64,000 bases of DNA from Nymphaea colorata (lineage: Eukaryota; Streptophyta; Magnoliopsida; Nymphaeales; Nymphaeaceae): positions 12,477,289-12,541,288 of the forward strand of contig NC_045146.1 of NCBI RefSeq assembly GCF_008831285.2, written 5' to 3'. The number at the start of each line of letters is the position of its first letter. Positions within the stretch are counted from its first letter, which is position 1. Both the position numbers and the translations under genes were made by a program. The notes beneath the pieces were generated by a model. That model searched no databases. It worked only from the letters and a program-made list of their open reading frames with translations, and was not told the origin of the DNA. Below, one piece after another: positions 33,454-47,000 of the stretch.

Positions 33454-36400
33454 ATGGCTGATGGTTGGAGTGGTAGTTCCGATCTTGATTGCCAGTCCGA
33501 TGACAGCTATATCTACGGAAGTAGGCACATAGAGCCGATATATGACGCATTCATTTGCCCTCTAACTAAGGAAGTCATGCGTGACCCTGTCACTCTAGAA
33601 AATGGCCAGACGTTCGAGAGAGAGGCAATTGAGAAATGGTTCAGGGAATGTAGAGAGAATGGGAGGAGACCTATGTGTCCATTAACATCTCAAGAACTGA
33701 AGACTACTGAATTAAACCCCAGTATAGCTCTTCGCAACACAATAGAAGAATGGTATGCAAGAAATGAAGCTGTTCAGCTTGATATCGTTAAGAAGGTGTT
33801 ACATGTGGAAAGTCCTGAGAAGGAAGTGTGGCGCTCATTGAGGTTCATCCAACAATTATGCCAGAAAAGAAGAACAAATAAACGTGTTATCCTCAATGCT
33901 GAGTTGATTCCTAAGATTGTGGACATGTTAAAAAGTGGTAGCAAGAGGGTGAGATATAAAGCACTTGAAACACTTCGGATAGTGGTCGAAGGGAGTGATG
34001 ACAATAAGGTTATTCTGCAATTTACTAAAGATCTTTACCTACCATTTGTGTGTGTGAGAAACAGACACGCTTATATATATACTTTTTGAATCCCTACAGG
34101 AAGCTTTGGCAGAAGGAAATAATGTACGTACTATCGTAAAATTCTTATCACATGAACATTCCCAGGAGCGGCAAGAAGCAGTATCTTTATTGTACGAGCT
34201 TTCGACATCTGAGAGCATGTGCGAAAAGATTGGTGCAGTGAACGGGGCGATCCTTTTGTTGGTTGGACTGTCGAGCAGCAAGTCGGAGAACGTGTCAACT
34301 ATTGACAAGGCGGAGAGGACATTGGAGAACCTGGAAAATTGTGAGACAAATGTGAAACAGATGGCTGAAAATGGTAGACTTGAACCTCTCCTTAAACTGC
34401 TCCTTGAAGGTACTTCACATCTTATCATGCTTCTCTGAAAGTTGTCCACAAAATGTCTCCTTCATTCCTGTAGTTCTCAACTTGTACCTTGCTTCAAGTG
34501 CCTATGGCTGGTTTCGCTTGCAGTGCCCATAAACTGATTAACTGAACCTTTGCTGTGTTGTTTGCCGAATTCTTGGAAATTCATTCTTGCTTTTCCATCC
34601 AATGATTCTCAGCTCAATTCTGCTCTTTATGGATCCTGGTAACTAGTTCATTACGTTAGAATTCTGAAAAAGCTTATCTTCTTGATTTGGAAGTGGTTAA
34701 ACACTTGGATTCATTATCGGGAACATGTACAAGCATTTGTATCCAACAGAAGACAAACCTGTTACTTGCTAGGGGTCCATGCATTATTACTCTAATGTGT
34801 AAAGAAAAATTTCCAACAGATACTCACAGTGAATTTATATGCACTTGTATATGTCTCGTTTTTAAGTCAGCCTTGAACGCGGTGCACTTGGTCTTCGAGT
34901 AGCAGAACTAAGGTGCATACTATATGTCCCAACCATGGAAAAATCTCTATCTCAAACACAGATATGAAAGGCTAACAGCTGAATTCCAGATCATATCTAA
35001 AGCTGAACAGTCAATGACTCAATATATAGAATAAAAGTTTCTAGATGTTGAATGCCTTATGAAAGCGTTATTTAGAGTCTGTCCATACTGCTTAAGCAAA
35101 TTTGTCCTAGTTTAATTTTGCTTAGACATGATAAGATGACCTAAAGGATGTTTTCGGAAGGTTAGGTCTCTTTAAGATGGTTGTGTCCATGCCGCAAGTA
35201 GCAATTTAAAAAATTTAAAACAAATAAGGAAGCATCAAAAACTGAATTTCAGCATGTTGTCATTACATTTTCAGGTTGATGCTTTTAAAGACTGTGCTAT
35301 TGTGTGGTGATTAGGATATACATATACATATAGACCATGGTTAGAAATATTGGCAATATATGAAAAATTATTGCAATATTGCTACTATAACAACTTGATC
35401 CATTCCCACACCGGGTTCAGGCTCCTAGTCCAAAGGATCTCAACCTGCCTCATAGCAGCTTCAGTTTCAACCCAAAAATGCTAGGAACCAAAGCAATCAA
35501 TCACTTAATAACTCCCTTTCTAAGTTCCCCAAGATTCATCACAACTTTTGATACATGAGTAAACTTTTGGAGTGTTACAATCCACTCTCTTTAAGACACA
35601 TGTGTTTGTGTGTGTGGGACCCTAGGTCTTAGTGTTAATTGGCTCTGGTACCACTGTAACGACTCGGTTTGGCGGATCCCAACCTAATAGCCCCAAAAAA
35701 GTTAGAAACCAGGACAATCAATCACTTAACAACGCTTTTGATAAGTTTCCCATGTCCTCACAATATTAGATGCAGAATCAAACTTTGGGGTGTTACAATC
35801 AACGGTCTCATGTGGAACCTAGGTCTGAGACTGACTCTTATACTACTATAACGACCCGACCCACTTCCACACTCGGCTTGGCCTTTGGTCTGGTAGATCC
35901 CAACCTACCCTGTAGCAGCTTTAGTTTTAACCAACAAAGACTAAAAACCAGGACAACCAATCACTTAACAACCTCATTTTTAAATTCCCCAAGATTCCCC
36001 ATAATTGTGGATACGAGATTAAAGTTTTGGAGTGTTACAACCACTAAAAAAAAGTGGCATGTTTTTATTAGGAAATGCTATGATATATTTACCTTTTAAG
36101 AGGAATTCCTTTCTTGTATGTATTTTAAATGAATGCTTCCCATTTCTTGTTCTTTTTCAATTTAAAGCCTATTTTGAATATTTGTCACCATTTTTGTAAG
36201 AAAATTAATAGAAAGTCATGATTTCATTATTTATTTGTTCTTATTTTTGTTTTTAGTTTTCCAAGAATTTCCCCGGAAAAACAATTTTGCTGAAAAGTAC
36301 CTTATGCAGACCTTCCAAATAAATCCCTGAGAATGATATCTGTGACAATGATGTCGATATATGCATATATGTATTTAATGTTGCAGCCTAACATATTATT

Positions 36401-39400
36401 TTCATCATGTAACCATATATCCCTAATTATTTGTACAGCAATGAGGAGTGAGGCTAAGGACAATATGAAAGCAAGGGGTTTCTTGAAAAGAGTGTTACAA
36501 AACCAGCTAAGCGATAAAAATATTTTACCAGCTAAGAAATAGAACAGACAAAATTTTAGATCTTCAAAATCTTGGAAGTATAAAACATTATTATTTTTGA
36601 ATTTTTAATAAGTGGTTTTATGATCCGAAAAGAAAGTGAAGATAGGTAACGTGTATATGTTGTTAATGTATGATTCTCTCTATTCCATTCTCCTGATTTA
36701 ACTATTAACATATCTCATTGACTTCTCATTTGTTAGCGGAATGATCAACTTGCCTTTCTTGGACCATTTGCGCTCTAGGGAGGAGTAGGGATAGATAATA
36801 TTCTATTTCTGTATGCAACTAGTTTCTGAGAATTGCCTGTTTCTGTTGCATGATGTGCTAAGTGAAACATTGTTATGGCATCTTGGCTGCAAAATGATGC
36901 TAATAATTATTGATGATCTCATCACATACTATTTTCTTATTTACCAACTTTTTTTTTATCAAGTAATAATCTTCCTAACTATTTAAAGTAAGAAGTAGTC
37001 TATATGGTGAAGCTCGGATTTCTTCCTTGTAGAGGGAAGGAATGGGCCAGGGCTAGTGGAAGAACTTTGACATACTCCAGTCTCCATTAAATGTACAATG
37101 TAGAAATTTCAATATGCCATGATCACTGCTAGAGGCTTTAACTTTTGTTACCATCTCTTGTTTGAGAATGACATTATTGGTGAGGAACATTTTTCAGTTA
37201 TTAGCGTATTGGAATCCATTTGGTTTCACAAGTTGGGACCTTATATGAACTGACTGCAGTCAATATTTGTATGATGCCCCATTTGTTTTTGGGACCTTAT
37301 ATGAACTGACTGCAGTCAATATTTGTATGATGCCCCATTTGTTTTCTTTTACTACAATGTGGGTCAGGTAAAGGTGGGGCACAAACTTGGGTTCGGGGTG
37401 ATCACACCTATGCAAGACCGTAGGTTTTAGTAAAAAGTTCTGGATCAGGAGGATCACATCACCACCTGGTTCTTATGTGGGTTTGCTGTTGTACCTATAG
37501 TGTGCTCGTCTTCTCTAAAATTTAGTTGTTCTTTTTTGTATATTTTGTCCAATTACCATAAAGAAAGTGTTCCAAGTTTTTATTATTCATTTTGTAAGAT
37601 GTATCTATCTTGTATTTGTTGTGCATCTAATCATATTTTTTTTAAGAAAAATATACTTGGTTCTCCCACTTTAATACCTTGTCAACGGACAGGTTCGACA
37701 GGTTCTATTGTCAGGTTAGAGTTTAGACTAGCAGCTTCCTTTGAAAATGCACCTTACCTTTTGTTCTGTTCATGAATTGGACGTTACACATTTCATATGA
37801 TTAGTGAAAAATTTCATATTCTTTATATGCCTTCTTTCATTTGCTTCCAATTTAAATTTTGTGTCATTCTCATGGCTAACAACTAATATACAAATTAACA
37901 TAATTATTGTACTTTTCCATTTTATAATGGAAGGTATCATTTGAGATTTCTCTATCGATTTCAGGGTCAACAGAAACCAAGATTGATATGGCTACATATT
38001 TGAGCGAGATACCTCTGACTAATGATGTTAAGGTACTTGTTGCAAGAAGAGTGGGAGTAGCACTTGTTAACATCATGGGAAGTGGCAGTCCTCAGGCTAG
38101 AGAATCTGCTTTGAAGGCACTTAACCAGGTGTCATCATGTGAGGCCGGTTCCAAGATTCTCATTGAGGCTGGCGTCCTCCCTCCCCTTGTGAAGGATCTA
38201 TTCACTGTTGGTTTCCATCATCTACCAATGAAGCTAAAAGAGGTTTCAGCAACTGTTCTTGCCAATATTGTCAGCTCAGGGTTTGACTTTGACTCGATCC
38301 CTCTTGGACCTGATGGCCAGACTCTTGTATCTGAAGACATAGTTCACAATCTCCTCCATCTTATCAGTAACACCGGACCTGCTATAGAGGCCAAGCTTCT
38401 TCAGGTGCTTGTTGGCCTGACTGGTTCTTCTGCAACTGTTGACAATGTCGTCAATGCCATCAGGAGCTCTGGTGCCACTATCAGCCTGATCCAGTTTATT
38501 GAAGCTCCACAAAGGGAACTAAGACTTGCAGCCTTGAAGCTTCTTAGCCACCTGTCAACTCACATGGGTCAAGACCTTGCTGATGGCCTTAGGGCCACAA
38601 CAGGACAACTGAGCGGCCTATTCAGGTTGATCTCACTTGATGGTAGTGGGGTCACAGAAGAGCAAGCAGCTGCTATTGGCGTATTGGCTTATCTTCCATC
38701 TGAAGATTCCAACCTCACTAGGAGGTTACTGGATGAAGGCATCTTCAAGAGTGTCATTGATCAGTTGAACAGAATTCAACTGGGTGAGGTACGGGGTGGC
38801 CGCTTTGTGACACCATATACAGAAGGTCTTGTATCTGTCCTCTCACGAATCACTTATGTGCTGCAAGAAGAACCAGATGCAGTAACATTTGCACAGGAGC
38901 ACAACCTTGCATCTTTGTTCATGGACCAGCTTCAAGCCAGTGGGCTTGATGAGGTTCAGCGGGTATCAGCTTTAGCACTGAAGAACCTTTCTGCGGAGTC
39001 GAAGAGGTTGAGTAGACAGCCGGAGGTGCCTAGTCCTGGTTTATGTGCGTCAGTCTTTTTCTGTTTCAATAAACCACCAAGTATAATCGGTCTCTGTCGG
39101 CTTCATCATGGAATCTGTTCTTTTAAGGAGAGCTTCTGTCTTCTTGAAGGAAAACATTGTATATCCAAGTTGGTCTCACGCTTAGACCACAGGAACGAGA
39201 TGGTAGCACAGGCATCACTCGAAGCACTTTGCACGTTGATAAGTGACAATGTTGATGTTGAGCAGGGAGTTCAGGTCTTATGTGAAGCAGAATCTATCAA
39301 AGAAATTCTGGAAATCTTGCATGAGAACAAGACAGAAGGGTTGAGGCACCATGCTGTTTGGGCAGTAGAGAGGCTTTTGAGGTTTGAGGATATCGCCTAT

Positions 39401-39550
39401 GAGATGTCTACCGATCCTAATGTGAGCTCAGCACTAGTAGATGCCTTCAAACATGGAGATTTTCGGACACGTCAAATTGCCGAGAGAGCACTGAAGCATA
39501 TTGACAGGATCCCAAACTTCTCCAGTGTATTTCCGAAGCCTCCTCGGTAG
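33454..39550 (+). CDS. PUB44: U-box domain-containing protein 43/44-like (SAUL1 type) E3 ligase, three exons, 816 aa
   Basis: This is a RING-like U-box ubiquitin ligase with ARM repeats. In Arabidopsis the SAUL1/PUB44 group sits at the plasma membrane and restrains early senescence and immune responses. Exons are 33454-34008, 34100-34409 and 37965-39550, all GT-AG and in frame, giving 816 aa (Arabidopsis relatives are about 800). The U-box is at about 30-104, with ICPLTKEVMRDPVTLENGQT and later MCPLTSQELKTTELNPSIAL. ARM-type helical repeats fill about 115-816, ending in ERALKHIDRIPNFSSVFPKP. The insertion SPGLCASVFFCFNKPPSIIG in the C-terminal part is typical of this subgroup. An upstream in-frame start at 33364 was rejected because a splice acceptor at 33446 places it in an intron. 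Intron 2 is 3.6 kb and holds repeats. The choice between PUB43 and PUB44 as orthologue is not decidable here. Confidence 0.93.
35387..36050 (+). repeat. Three diverged tandem units of a plant retroelement-like repeat
   Basis: Inside U-box gene intron 2. Units start near 35395, 35660 and 35850. Each shares ATCCCAACCT, a GAAACCAGGACAATCAATCA-like word, CACTTAACAAC, CCCCAAGATTC and GGGTGTTACAATC. They are joined by the GGCTCTGGTACCACTGTAACG-type boundary often seen in decayed plant LTR elements. It is old and non-coding. A fragment is also at 15.1 kb. Confidence 0.55.
37235..37345 (+). repeat. Exact 56-bp tandem duplication
   Basis: The unit beginning GGGACCTTATATGAACTGAC is repeated head to tail in U-box gene intron 2. 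I see no mismatch over the shared length. Confidence 0.9.
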
Positions 39551-42080
39551 CGTAATGGTGATTGGTGTGAATGATTCTCTGTCTGCTGAAGCACATTGAT
39601 TTTGACATTTCAGAGACCGGAATGGGCTCTTTTGGAGGCTGTAGCTTTTAATGCTTCATGGTTTGACGAAAGCTGAAGCTCCAGCTTCATTCTTTGCGGA
39701 GACTGTTACTCTTTAATTTCCTCACCCTGCTCTGCTAGGCGATTGCTGCACACGAGTCCTGCTTGGTTTTCCTCGTTGAATCTGCCAAGGCGCTGAAATA
39801 TATCCTTACCAACCTATAGCAATCTCTCTCTCTCTCTCTCTCTCCCCCACTCTCTCTCTTTGTGAATGCGTGAATTTTTTTATAATTTTTATTCATGTTG
39901 GTATAAATCATGTTGTAACCTATATTTAGATGTTAGGCAACCGAGAAGCCTTTGTACTTTGACGGTTCAAAAATTTCTTGCTGGTGCTGTGGAATTAAAT
40001 AACAATGCTTTGGTTTGTTGGTGCTGGTTAAATTTTTTGTGACGGGGATACTCTTGTTTCCAGTCTTCTGTTTTGCCCTCTAATGTACCATTCACAGCAT
40101 GAAAGAAAGTGAACTCCACTCAATGGTGAAGGAATGTGTGGGTGGGCAAGTGCCCACACGGGCCCACAAAAAGTGTTTATTTTCATATTGATGCCTAAGG
40201 GTAACTTTTCTTACTTATATATTGATGCCCCTTAAAAATTTAAAATCATATTACTATTACCCCTTTCTCTCACCGAGTATAATAGATTTAAAAGTTTTCC
40301 TTTTCCAGCACATCTGCGACACAGTTCATGCCTGTGGCTATCAGGCAGTTTCGTTTTAGGGAGATTTCTTTTTTTTTTTTTTTTCCTTTTTCTCCTTCAA
40401 GTTGTTTAGGTTTTCACCTTTTATTAACAAAGAACACTACATCGGCATTCGACGGAGCAGTTGATGAATTTCACAGTTCACCTACAGTCGGCCCTTTGCG
40501 AGCAAAAATCCATTCCTGTTGCGCCGGAAAAATTCCTCTCTGCGCTTAGAAAGTATGCTAGCTTGTTTGGATGAGAAGGGAAAAAAAATACCTTTTTGAG
40601 GTTATCCTTCAAATTTAACCTGATTTTTTCTCTCCATTTGGGACGCAGTGAGCATGCTCTTTTTGTTTTGAGTTGTCCAAAAAAGAGATGTTTTAATACC
40701 AGAATAGTAACAATAAATATTTAAAATACATTTATATATAACGCTTTAATCCCATGACTCTTTAATTAAGAAGAGTATTGAATGTCTTCCTACTTGTCCA
40801 CGTTTTTAGTAATTGATATCAAGATTTTATATGCGTAGGGTCTAATCAGTCTAAATTGACCGGATTTGCCTTTTCCCAACCTTGGTCTTTCATTATTGTT
40901 TTCAATTATGAAAACACACTCTCAAGTGAAAAAAAGAAGGTAAAAAAGTATGCTTAATGAAAGAAATTCTAAATTGAGACGTACTTGTAATATCACCCAA
41001 TGTCGGACGTGTTTTCTTCAATCCTCTTTTCTTAATTAATATATTTATTTAAAAATTGATCTATCCCACCAAATGTTGGACGCCTTTCTTCACCCTGTTT
41101 GGTTGAGGGAAAGGGAGATAAAGGAATGGATGCGAAAAAAAAAAAGGAAAAGAAAAGAAAGGGAAGAGAAGGGAAAGGGGAAAGAAAGGAGGGGAAAGGA
41201 AAAGCATTAATGTGAAATTTTGTTTGGATAAAAAGGAATGAAAAGAAAATGAGTGATTAAAAAAATTATTTTATGTAGCTTAACTTTATTTATTTGTTTA
41301 TTGTTTATTTTAAATGACTTTTAAATGTTTTATCAGACCGTCCCATATAAGTAATAAAATATAGTTACTATATAAAATTTTTATCATATACATGTTTATT
41401 TTTTTAAATATTTAATTGTAAGAGGTTCAACAAAACATACTGTTAGTGGGTCCAATGTTAAAAGTTGATGCATGTGTGTGTCCGTATAAAAAGAGTAAAA
41501 TTACAACAATATTAATGTTGGTTGTGAAAAAAAAAGAAGAAAAAAATAAAAAAAAGTTGGAACGACCGAACGAGAGGAAAAGAGAACAGTAAAAAAGAGA
41601 GAGTCATTCTTTTCTTCTCTTTACTATCTTTTTATTTTTAAGGGATTGGAAATACATTAATTTTTTTTTTTTTTGTCTTTTTCCTTTCCTCTACATCGAA
41701 ACATGATTTTGCTTTTTCCTTGCTTATCCGAAGTCTATCCTTTTCATTCCTTTCCGTCCTTTTTCCTCCAACCAAACGTAAGTTTGTCCCAACAATTTTT
41801 TCTGTAGTAAGCACTCTTTTGTTTTGCGCTTCTCTGATCTTGGTTCTTGATGCCTATCTTTGCACTCATCTGCCATTTACTTTCTTGTGGCGACGGCGTC
41901 TCTGGCCCCCACTGTCGACCCTCCCGCCAACCAACCATATCTTCCGTCGTCTCCTCTCCTCACGGGAGAACGAGAGTGAGAGAGAGAGGGAGAGGGAGAT
42001 CAGTCTGTATGTGCGCATCAGACACCTCGCTTGGTCTTGGGTGCCATTAGCTGCTGTTATACCACGCTTCTGCTTCTACC
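39551..42080. other. Intergenic region with a MITE-like element
   Basis: The left end is the 3' UTR of the U-box gene, including a CT-rich tract near 39822-39860. The middle is AT-rich with long A and T runs and no gene. A 680-bp element with terminal inverted repeats lies at 41096-41778. The last 300 bases are GC-richer and contain GA repeats, probably the promoter and 5' UTR of the LPA3-like gene. A frame of 176 codons at 41720-42250 overlaps that leader and the first exon in another frame, and is not accepted. Confidence 0.5.
41096..41778. mobile_element. MITE-like element with GTTTGGTT terminal inverted repeats
   Basis: The left end reads TGTTTGGTTGAGGGAAAGGG. The right end, on the other strand, reads CGTTTGGTTGGAGGAAAAAG, and the similarity continues for about 40 bases of GGAATG/GAAAAGG-type sequence. 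The interior is AT-rich with no coding frame. The length is about 680 bp. It ends about 300 bases before the LPA3-like start codon. No target duplication was found, so the exact ends are uncertain. Confidence 0.55.
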
Positions 42081-43986
42081 ATGAGCGCGTGCTCTTGGTA
42101 CCTCGCTTCAACACACCCTGCAAGTCTCTCAAAATCAATAAGAGCAGGACATCCCCTCAATTCCCTCTCGCCCTCCGTTCAGTGGCATGCACCTCTGAAC
42201 GCTCCCACCTTCCCCATATTGAGGTCTTCTTCCACCAGAGTGCATGCTAAGGCTGAAGCCGAGGGCACCACCTTCCAACGCCCCTCTGGTTCCGATCCTA
42301 AAGCTGGAGTTGCAGTGTACAAGCCGAAGACCTACGAGGTTCTCGTGAACGACGCTGCGAATTCCCTGGCTTATGCCTTGGATGATGGCAAGGTTCGCCT
42401 GGAGATCGATTTTCCGTGAGTGCTTCCCATCGTTTGGTTGTTTTTAGTCATGTTAAACTCTTTCTCTCTCTCTCTCTCTCTCTGAATGCTTCGTGAGGAA
42501 TGGCGTTATCACGTCGATAAGATGAACATTTCTGCGGAATGTGTAAAGCTAGAGAATGAATGCTGGATACATTTAGCTCTCTGTTATGGATTTGCTACTT
42601 CTTTGTTCATTGGCGGCGGATTGGACGTTCCCAAAATGGTTACTGCTATGTGGATTTGAAATCTTGCACCCTCAGATTCTTTCTCCTTGTTCCATTTAAT
42701 GGAACTTGTTATATGGATGAATTGTTAAATTTTGTTAAGTTTTTTTCTGGGCTTTCCCTTATTAATTTGTTCCGAATTGAGATCAAAATCTTTCTGTCGT
42801 GTGGTGCACATCTACTTTTCCTTAATTGTGTTCTCGGTTGTGTTTTCAGACCATTGCCCAGCAGCTTCTCTTCATATAAGGTGTGATTCTTCGACTTCCC
42901 TTTCTATCTAGTACGTCAATCTTTCCATTTCCTGTGGTTGTTTTATTCCTACGGGTTCCATATTATGCCTGTGAGTACGTTCAACTTCCTATGGTTGAAA
43001 TATGACCTGATTTACATTGAAAAATGGTAAAATTGCAAGTCATTGTCTGCTAGTGCGTTGTTTGGTCGTTGCGATAGATGAACATTTCTTTGTTTAACAC
43101 ATTTTAGATTAGCATGCCAAATCTGCCGTTGTTTTCTCGATGCAGCTGTTCTGTCCTGCCCACATTGATTTTGTTGTCATGCCACTTGCATTGCATGAGA
43201 CATCGCGATAAAACCATGGAACTTGGTGGAACCGATCTCATTCTACCCTTCTTTCCCTTTTTTGGGGTTGTGGGGAGAGGGGATTTGCAAAGCTGTTCTT
43301 TCTGATGTTATCTGCTTCACCTTTCTGCTCATGCAATGTTTCAGTAAACCTCCTCATATAGATGGTTTGTTTTTGGACAAATGTTGCAGCGTTGTACTTT
43401 GTCAAGATGCAGCTCTGTGTCCCGGTTGTCATATCTCATATCCACATGATGCAAGAAAGAATTTTACAAGGATGATTGCAAAAATGAAACTTGCCATATG
43501 GATGTCAGGTCGTCTAGATTGTAATGCCAGTGACATGGATTGCGTTTCTTGTAGTTGGAAAACCTTGTGCCTTCATCTTGTTGAGAACTTCTTCTTATTT
43601 ATTTCCTATGCTATTTTATGCATGGGATACTTAATATGTTCTTTGTATCATTTTTTTTCTCCATCTGTGACATCCCTTTACAAAACTAACCTAGTGAGAA
43701 ACTAGAAGCTCCCCTTGACCCCGAATTGATTATTTTACTGGTCAGCTCTGATACACGGGTGCGGCTGTGCACGTGTGCACCTGAAGTGTTGGTGTCGACT
43801 CGCCTGGACATGGATGGGGGTATGAACACGCCTCCGACACTTCAGGTGCACAGGCACATCCGTGTATTGCTGTATCTGTAATTATCTGTTCAATATACAA
43901 CATAGAATTTATATATTCAATACATTACAATGTAATTATATGCATTGAATTGGATTGTAATCTTAAAAGAATGTATGTTTCCATAT

Positions 43987-44020
<34 letters not shown>

Positions 44021-47000
44021 CAGCCGTACCCGTGTACCCATGATTTTGAATTTTGTCAGCACCCATACCCACACTCGTACCCATGTGACATTGGTCAGAA
44101 TCCTTCAGTGAAATATTATAAAAGAGCACAATGTCTTTCTGCCATCCTCCAACCTTCTGCCTATTTATTGTTACTGGGTCTTTCTTGTTAACAGTAGTCA
44201 TGGAATTTGTCAAAGGGAAGGGTATGAGGGACTCCAATTTACAATTTTTTGCATATATCTTGGTCCTTTGGCGTTGTCCAGGGCAATATATAATTATATA
44301 TTTTGACATTTCTTCTTTTATTTTCTCCACTTTTAAAGAGAATCAAGTTCTTTTCTCTGATATATTTAACTATCTTATTTCTCCAATAATTAGTTCAGTG
44401 AGAAATTCTGTAAAAATTTGGTCTTAGGTACCTGTATCTTAATCATCAAATGTAAAAAAATAAAAAATAAAAAATAAAAAAAGGAATGACATTTCTTTTC
44501 AAAAAGAAACTTCGTACTTTTCTTTTATTTCTCTACCATGATCTCGAAAATTTGTGATCCTATTGTGGAAGCTTTTGACCTATCATAAACTTCTTATGAA
44601 GAGACAGATTTTTGCTAATGGTTATATCTACTTTCTGACTTTTAAAGGGATCCTCGGACGAGTTTATTGATGCTAACATACAACTTGCACTTGCCGTTGT
44701 TAAGAAGCTGAATGAAGCAAAGGGTATCAAAGCATGCATCGTAAGTTTTGTACTTTTTAACTTTGGTTTTGCCAGACGTTTTCGTTACTCTTTCTCTTTA
44801 CATTCAAGAAAGTACATGACATCTGTATATCATTCTTCAAGTGACTTTTGCTTCACTTATTGCTGCTTTGCAGGTTTTCCCTGATAGACCAGAAAAAAGA
44901 AGGGCCTCCAAGCTGTTTAATACAGCGTTTAAAACGGTATTAACTTCTTCATGGTTTAAAAACCTTTTACAATCTCTATGTGATACTTAGTAGATCAACT
45001 AATCACTATATTTCTTTTTTTTACGAGGTACTTTTTCTCTTGATCTTGAGCAGCTTCAGACATGTCAATGCTTATTTATGTAGCAGATAAATTTATTTTG
45101 TTTCTTGACAGTGGCTGATCTAATGATCTTTGAAAACAAAAGATCCTTGCCCTGTAAGAAACATTGTGGTCTTTAAGCAATGGATGTTGTAAAAGTAACT
45201 TCCTTTGCATGTGATTTCTAGGAAGCTTTAAATGGGGAGGAAGTTTCAGTTATTGTTGATTGTTGTCTGTTTCCTGCTTTAGCTGGATAGTGACAAGGCT
45301 GCTAGCATGCTTTTCTGTAATTTAGCTGTTATCATTTTTGGCCCTCCATAGCTCAAAATCAACAAAATATTCATTAATTGTTGCTACTTCCATGGTGATG
45401 CGTCCTTAAAGAAGGGATATGCAAGGATTTGAAGGGATCGACTTTTGATGTACTTAGTGTCGGTTAGGAGAACGTTTGGAACTTCAAAGCCTGAGGGTTT
45501 GTAAAGGTTATGAACTTTCCTTTACATTGTTTGCATGAAATCTTCATCTGATCCGAAGGAACTTTTCATAGATGACTTAAAGAAGACAGTTCATATCATC
45601 TTGATACTTGATAGGCACCATACCATGTAAATTGATGTTTCTTTTGTAGGCAAAATGCTTTTCTTGTGTAGCTTGTTTTCATTCTTGATCAATAATCTTT
45701 CTCTTTTGGATGCACTTTTCATAAAGAACATCTAATATATAATTCTCTGAGAAGAATATTCTGCTTGTTTCAGGTTAATGGTTTACGTATTGGTTGCTTG
45801 GATGATGTACCTGCTGGGCTTGTTTCTACTTTTTTCAAGTCTGTACGAAATACACTGGATTTTGATTTTGATGATAATGAGCAAGGTTGGCATCATCATG
45901 GCTGCCTGACAGAAACACCTTTGTTCTTGTTCATTGTTCTCCGAACTTTTGAGTAATTGTGTACTGCTAGGACCAATATCTAAACTAGAAATATTTGATT
46001 AAACTGTTCCTCTTTCAGAGTTTGGATAACTGTAATGCTCTTCTCAATCTATGTTAGTGGTTAGTATTAAAGAACTTCTAGCTTCTAGGTCTACGTAACC
46101 ATTATATTTTAAAATTTAAATTGTAAATTATCAGTCCTTACTGGTTCTACTCCAATCTATCATCATAGAGGAACAAACACAAAGTCATGCTTTGGATTCA
46201 GTCCTGTAAATGTTTGTTTCGGTTGTATTTACTAATTCATCATTCTCCATATGAAAAATGCATGCAAAAATATGATGTGTCTAAGCAAATAGTATCTAAG
46301 TTACTGCTAGAATGCTTCTAAATGCATCTTGACAACTTTTAAATGATAACAAAGGTACTTGTTCACAGTATAGTTGTTCTCCTCTGACATGATAACTGTT
46401 GACTAGGAAAGACAAGCTTGAATGCCTTATTCTCCTTTTTGTTTTTTGTGCATTATGTGTCTTCCTTTTGGTGTCAAATAAGATGTTTAATTAATACCGT
46501 GATATGTCCGTTCATTTCCTTTTTGATCGAGAGGTTGTGTATTTATTCATGCCAGCATCTGTGATTACTTCTGCACTTAAAAAATTGTTATTTCACCTTT
46601 TAATATGTTTTTGTGCTTCTATTGAGGCAGAGGAACAGGATTCTGGTGAACCACCATCGTTGTTTGTATTTATCAATTGCAGCACTCGTGATCTTCCCGT
46701 TATAGAGAGTTATGTGGTATGTTTTGTTTGCTTTGGCAGTCTTGAGTAACCTACACTGCAGGTCTTTAGTTTGATGAACCTTTTATTTGCTAATATATAG
46801 ATCAGTCTCTTTGTCCAACCAAATTTATTAGGAAGTGATCCTTCTACTGTAAGTGTGGATGATCTTCAATAATCATCCTGATTTTGGAAGATATACTTTC
46901 CTTGAGGTCTTACACACCAAACTTAGGCTTTGTCAATGTAGGCCGATGTTATCCGTATCATATGATAAAAGAGGCCCATATCGTATGATATGTATCATAT

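Noticed and set aside
41720-42250. 176-codon plus-strand frame
   Set aside because: It overlaps the MITE end, the leader and the first exon of the LPA3-like gene in a different frame and is low-complexity Ser/Leu/Arg/Phe sequence.
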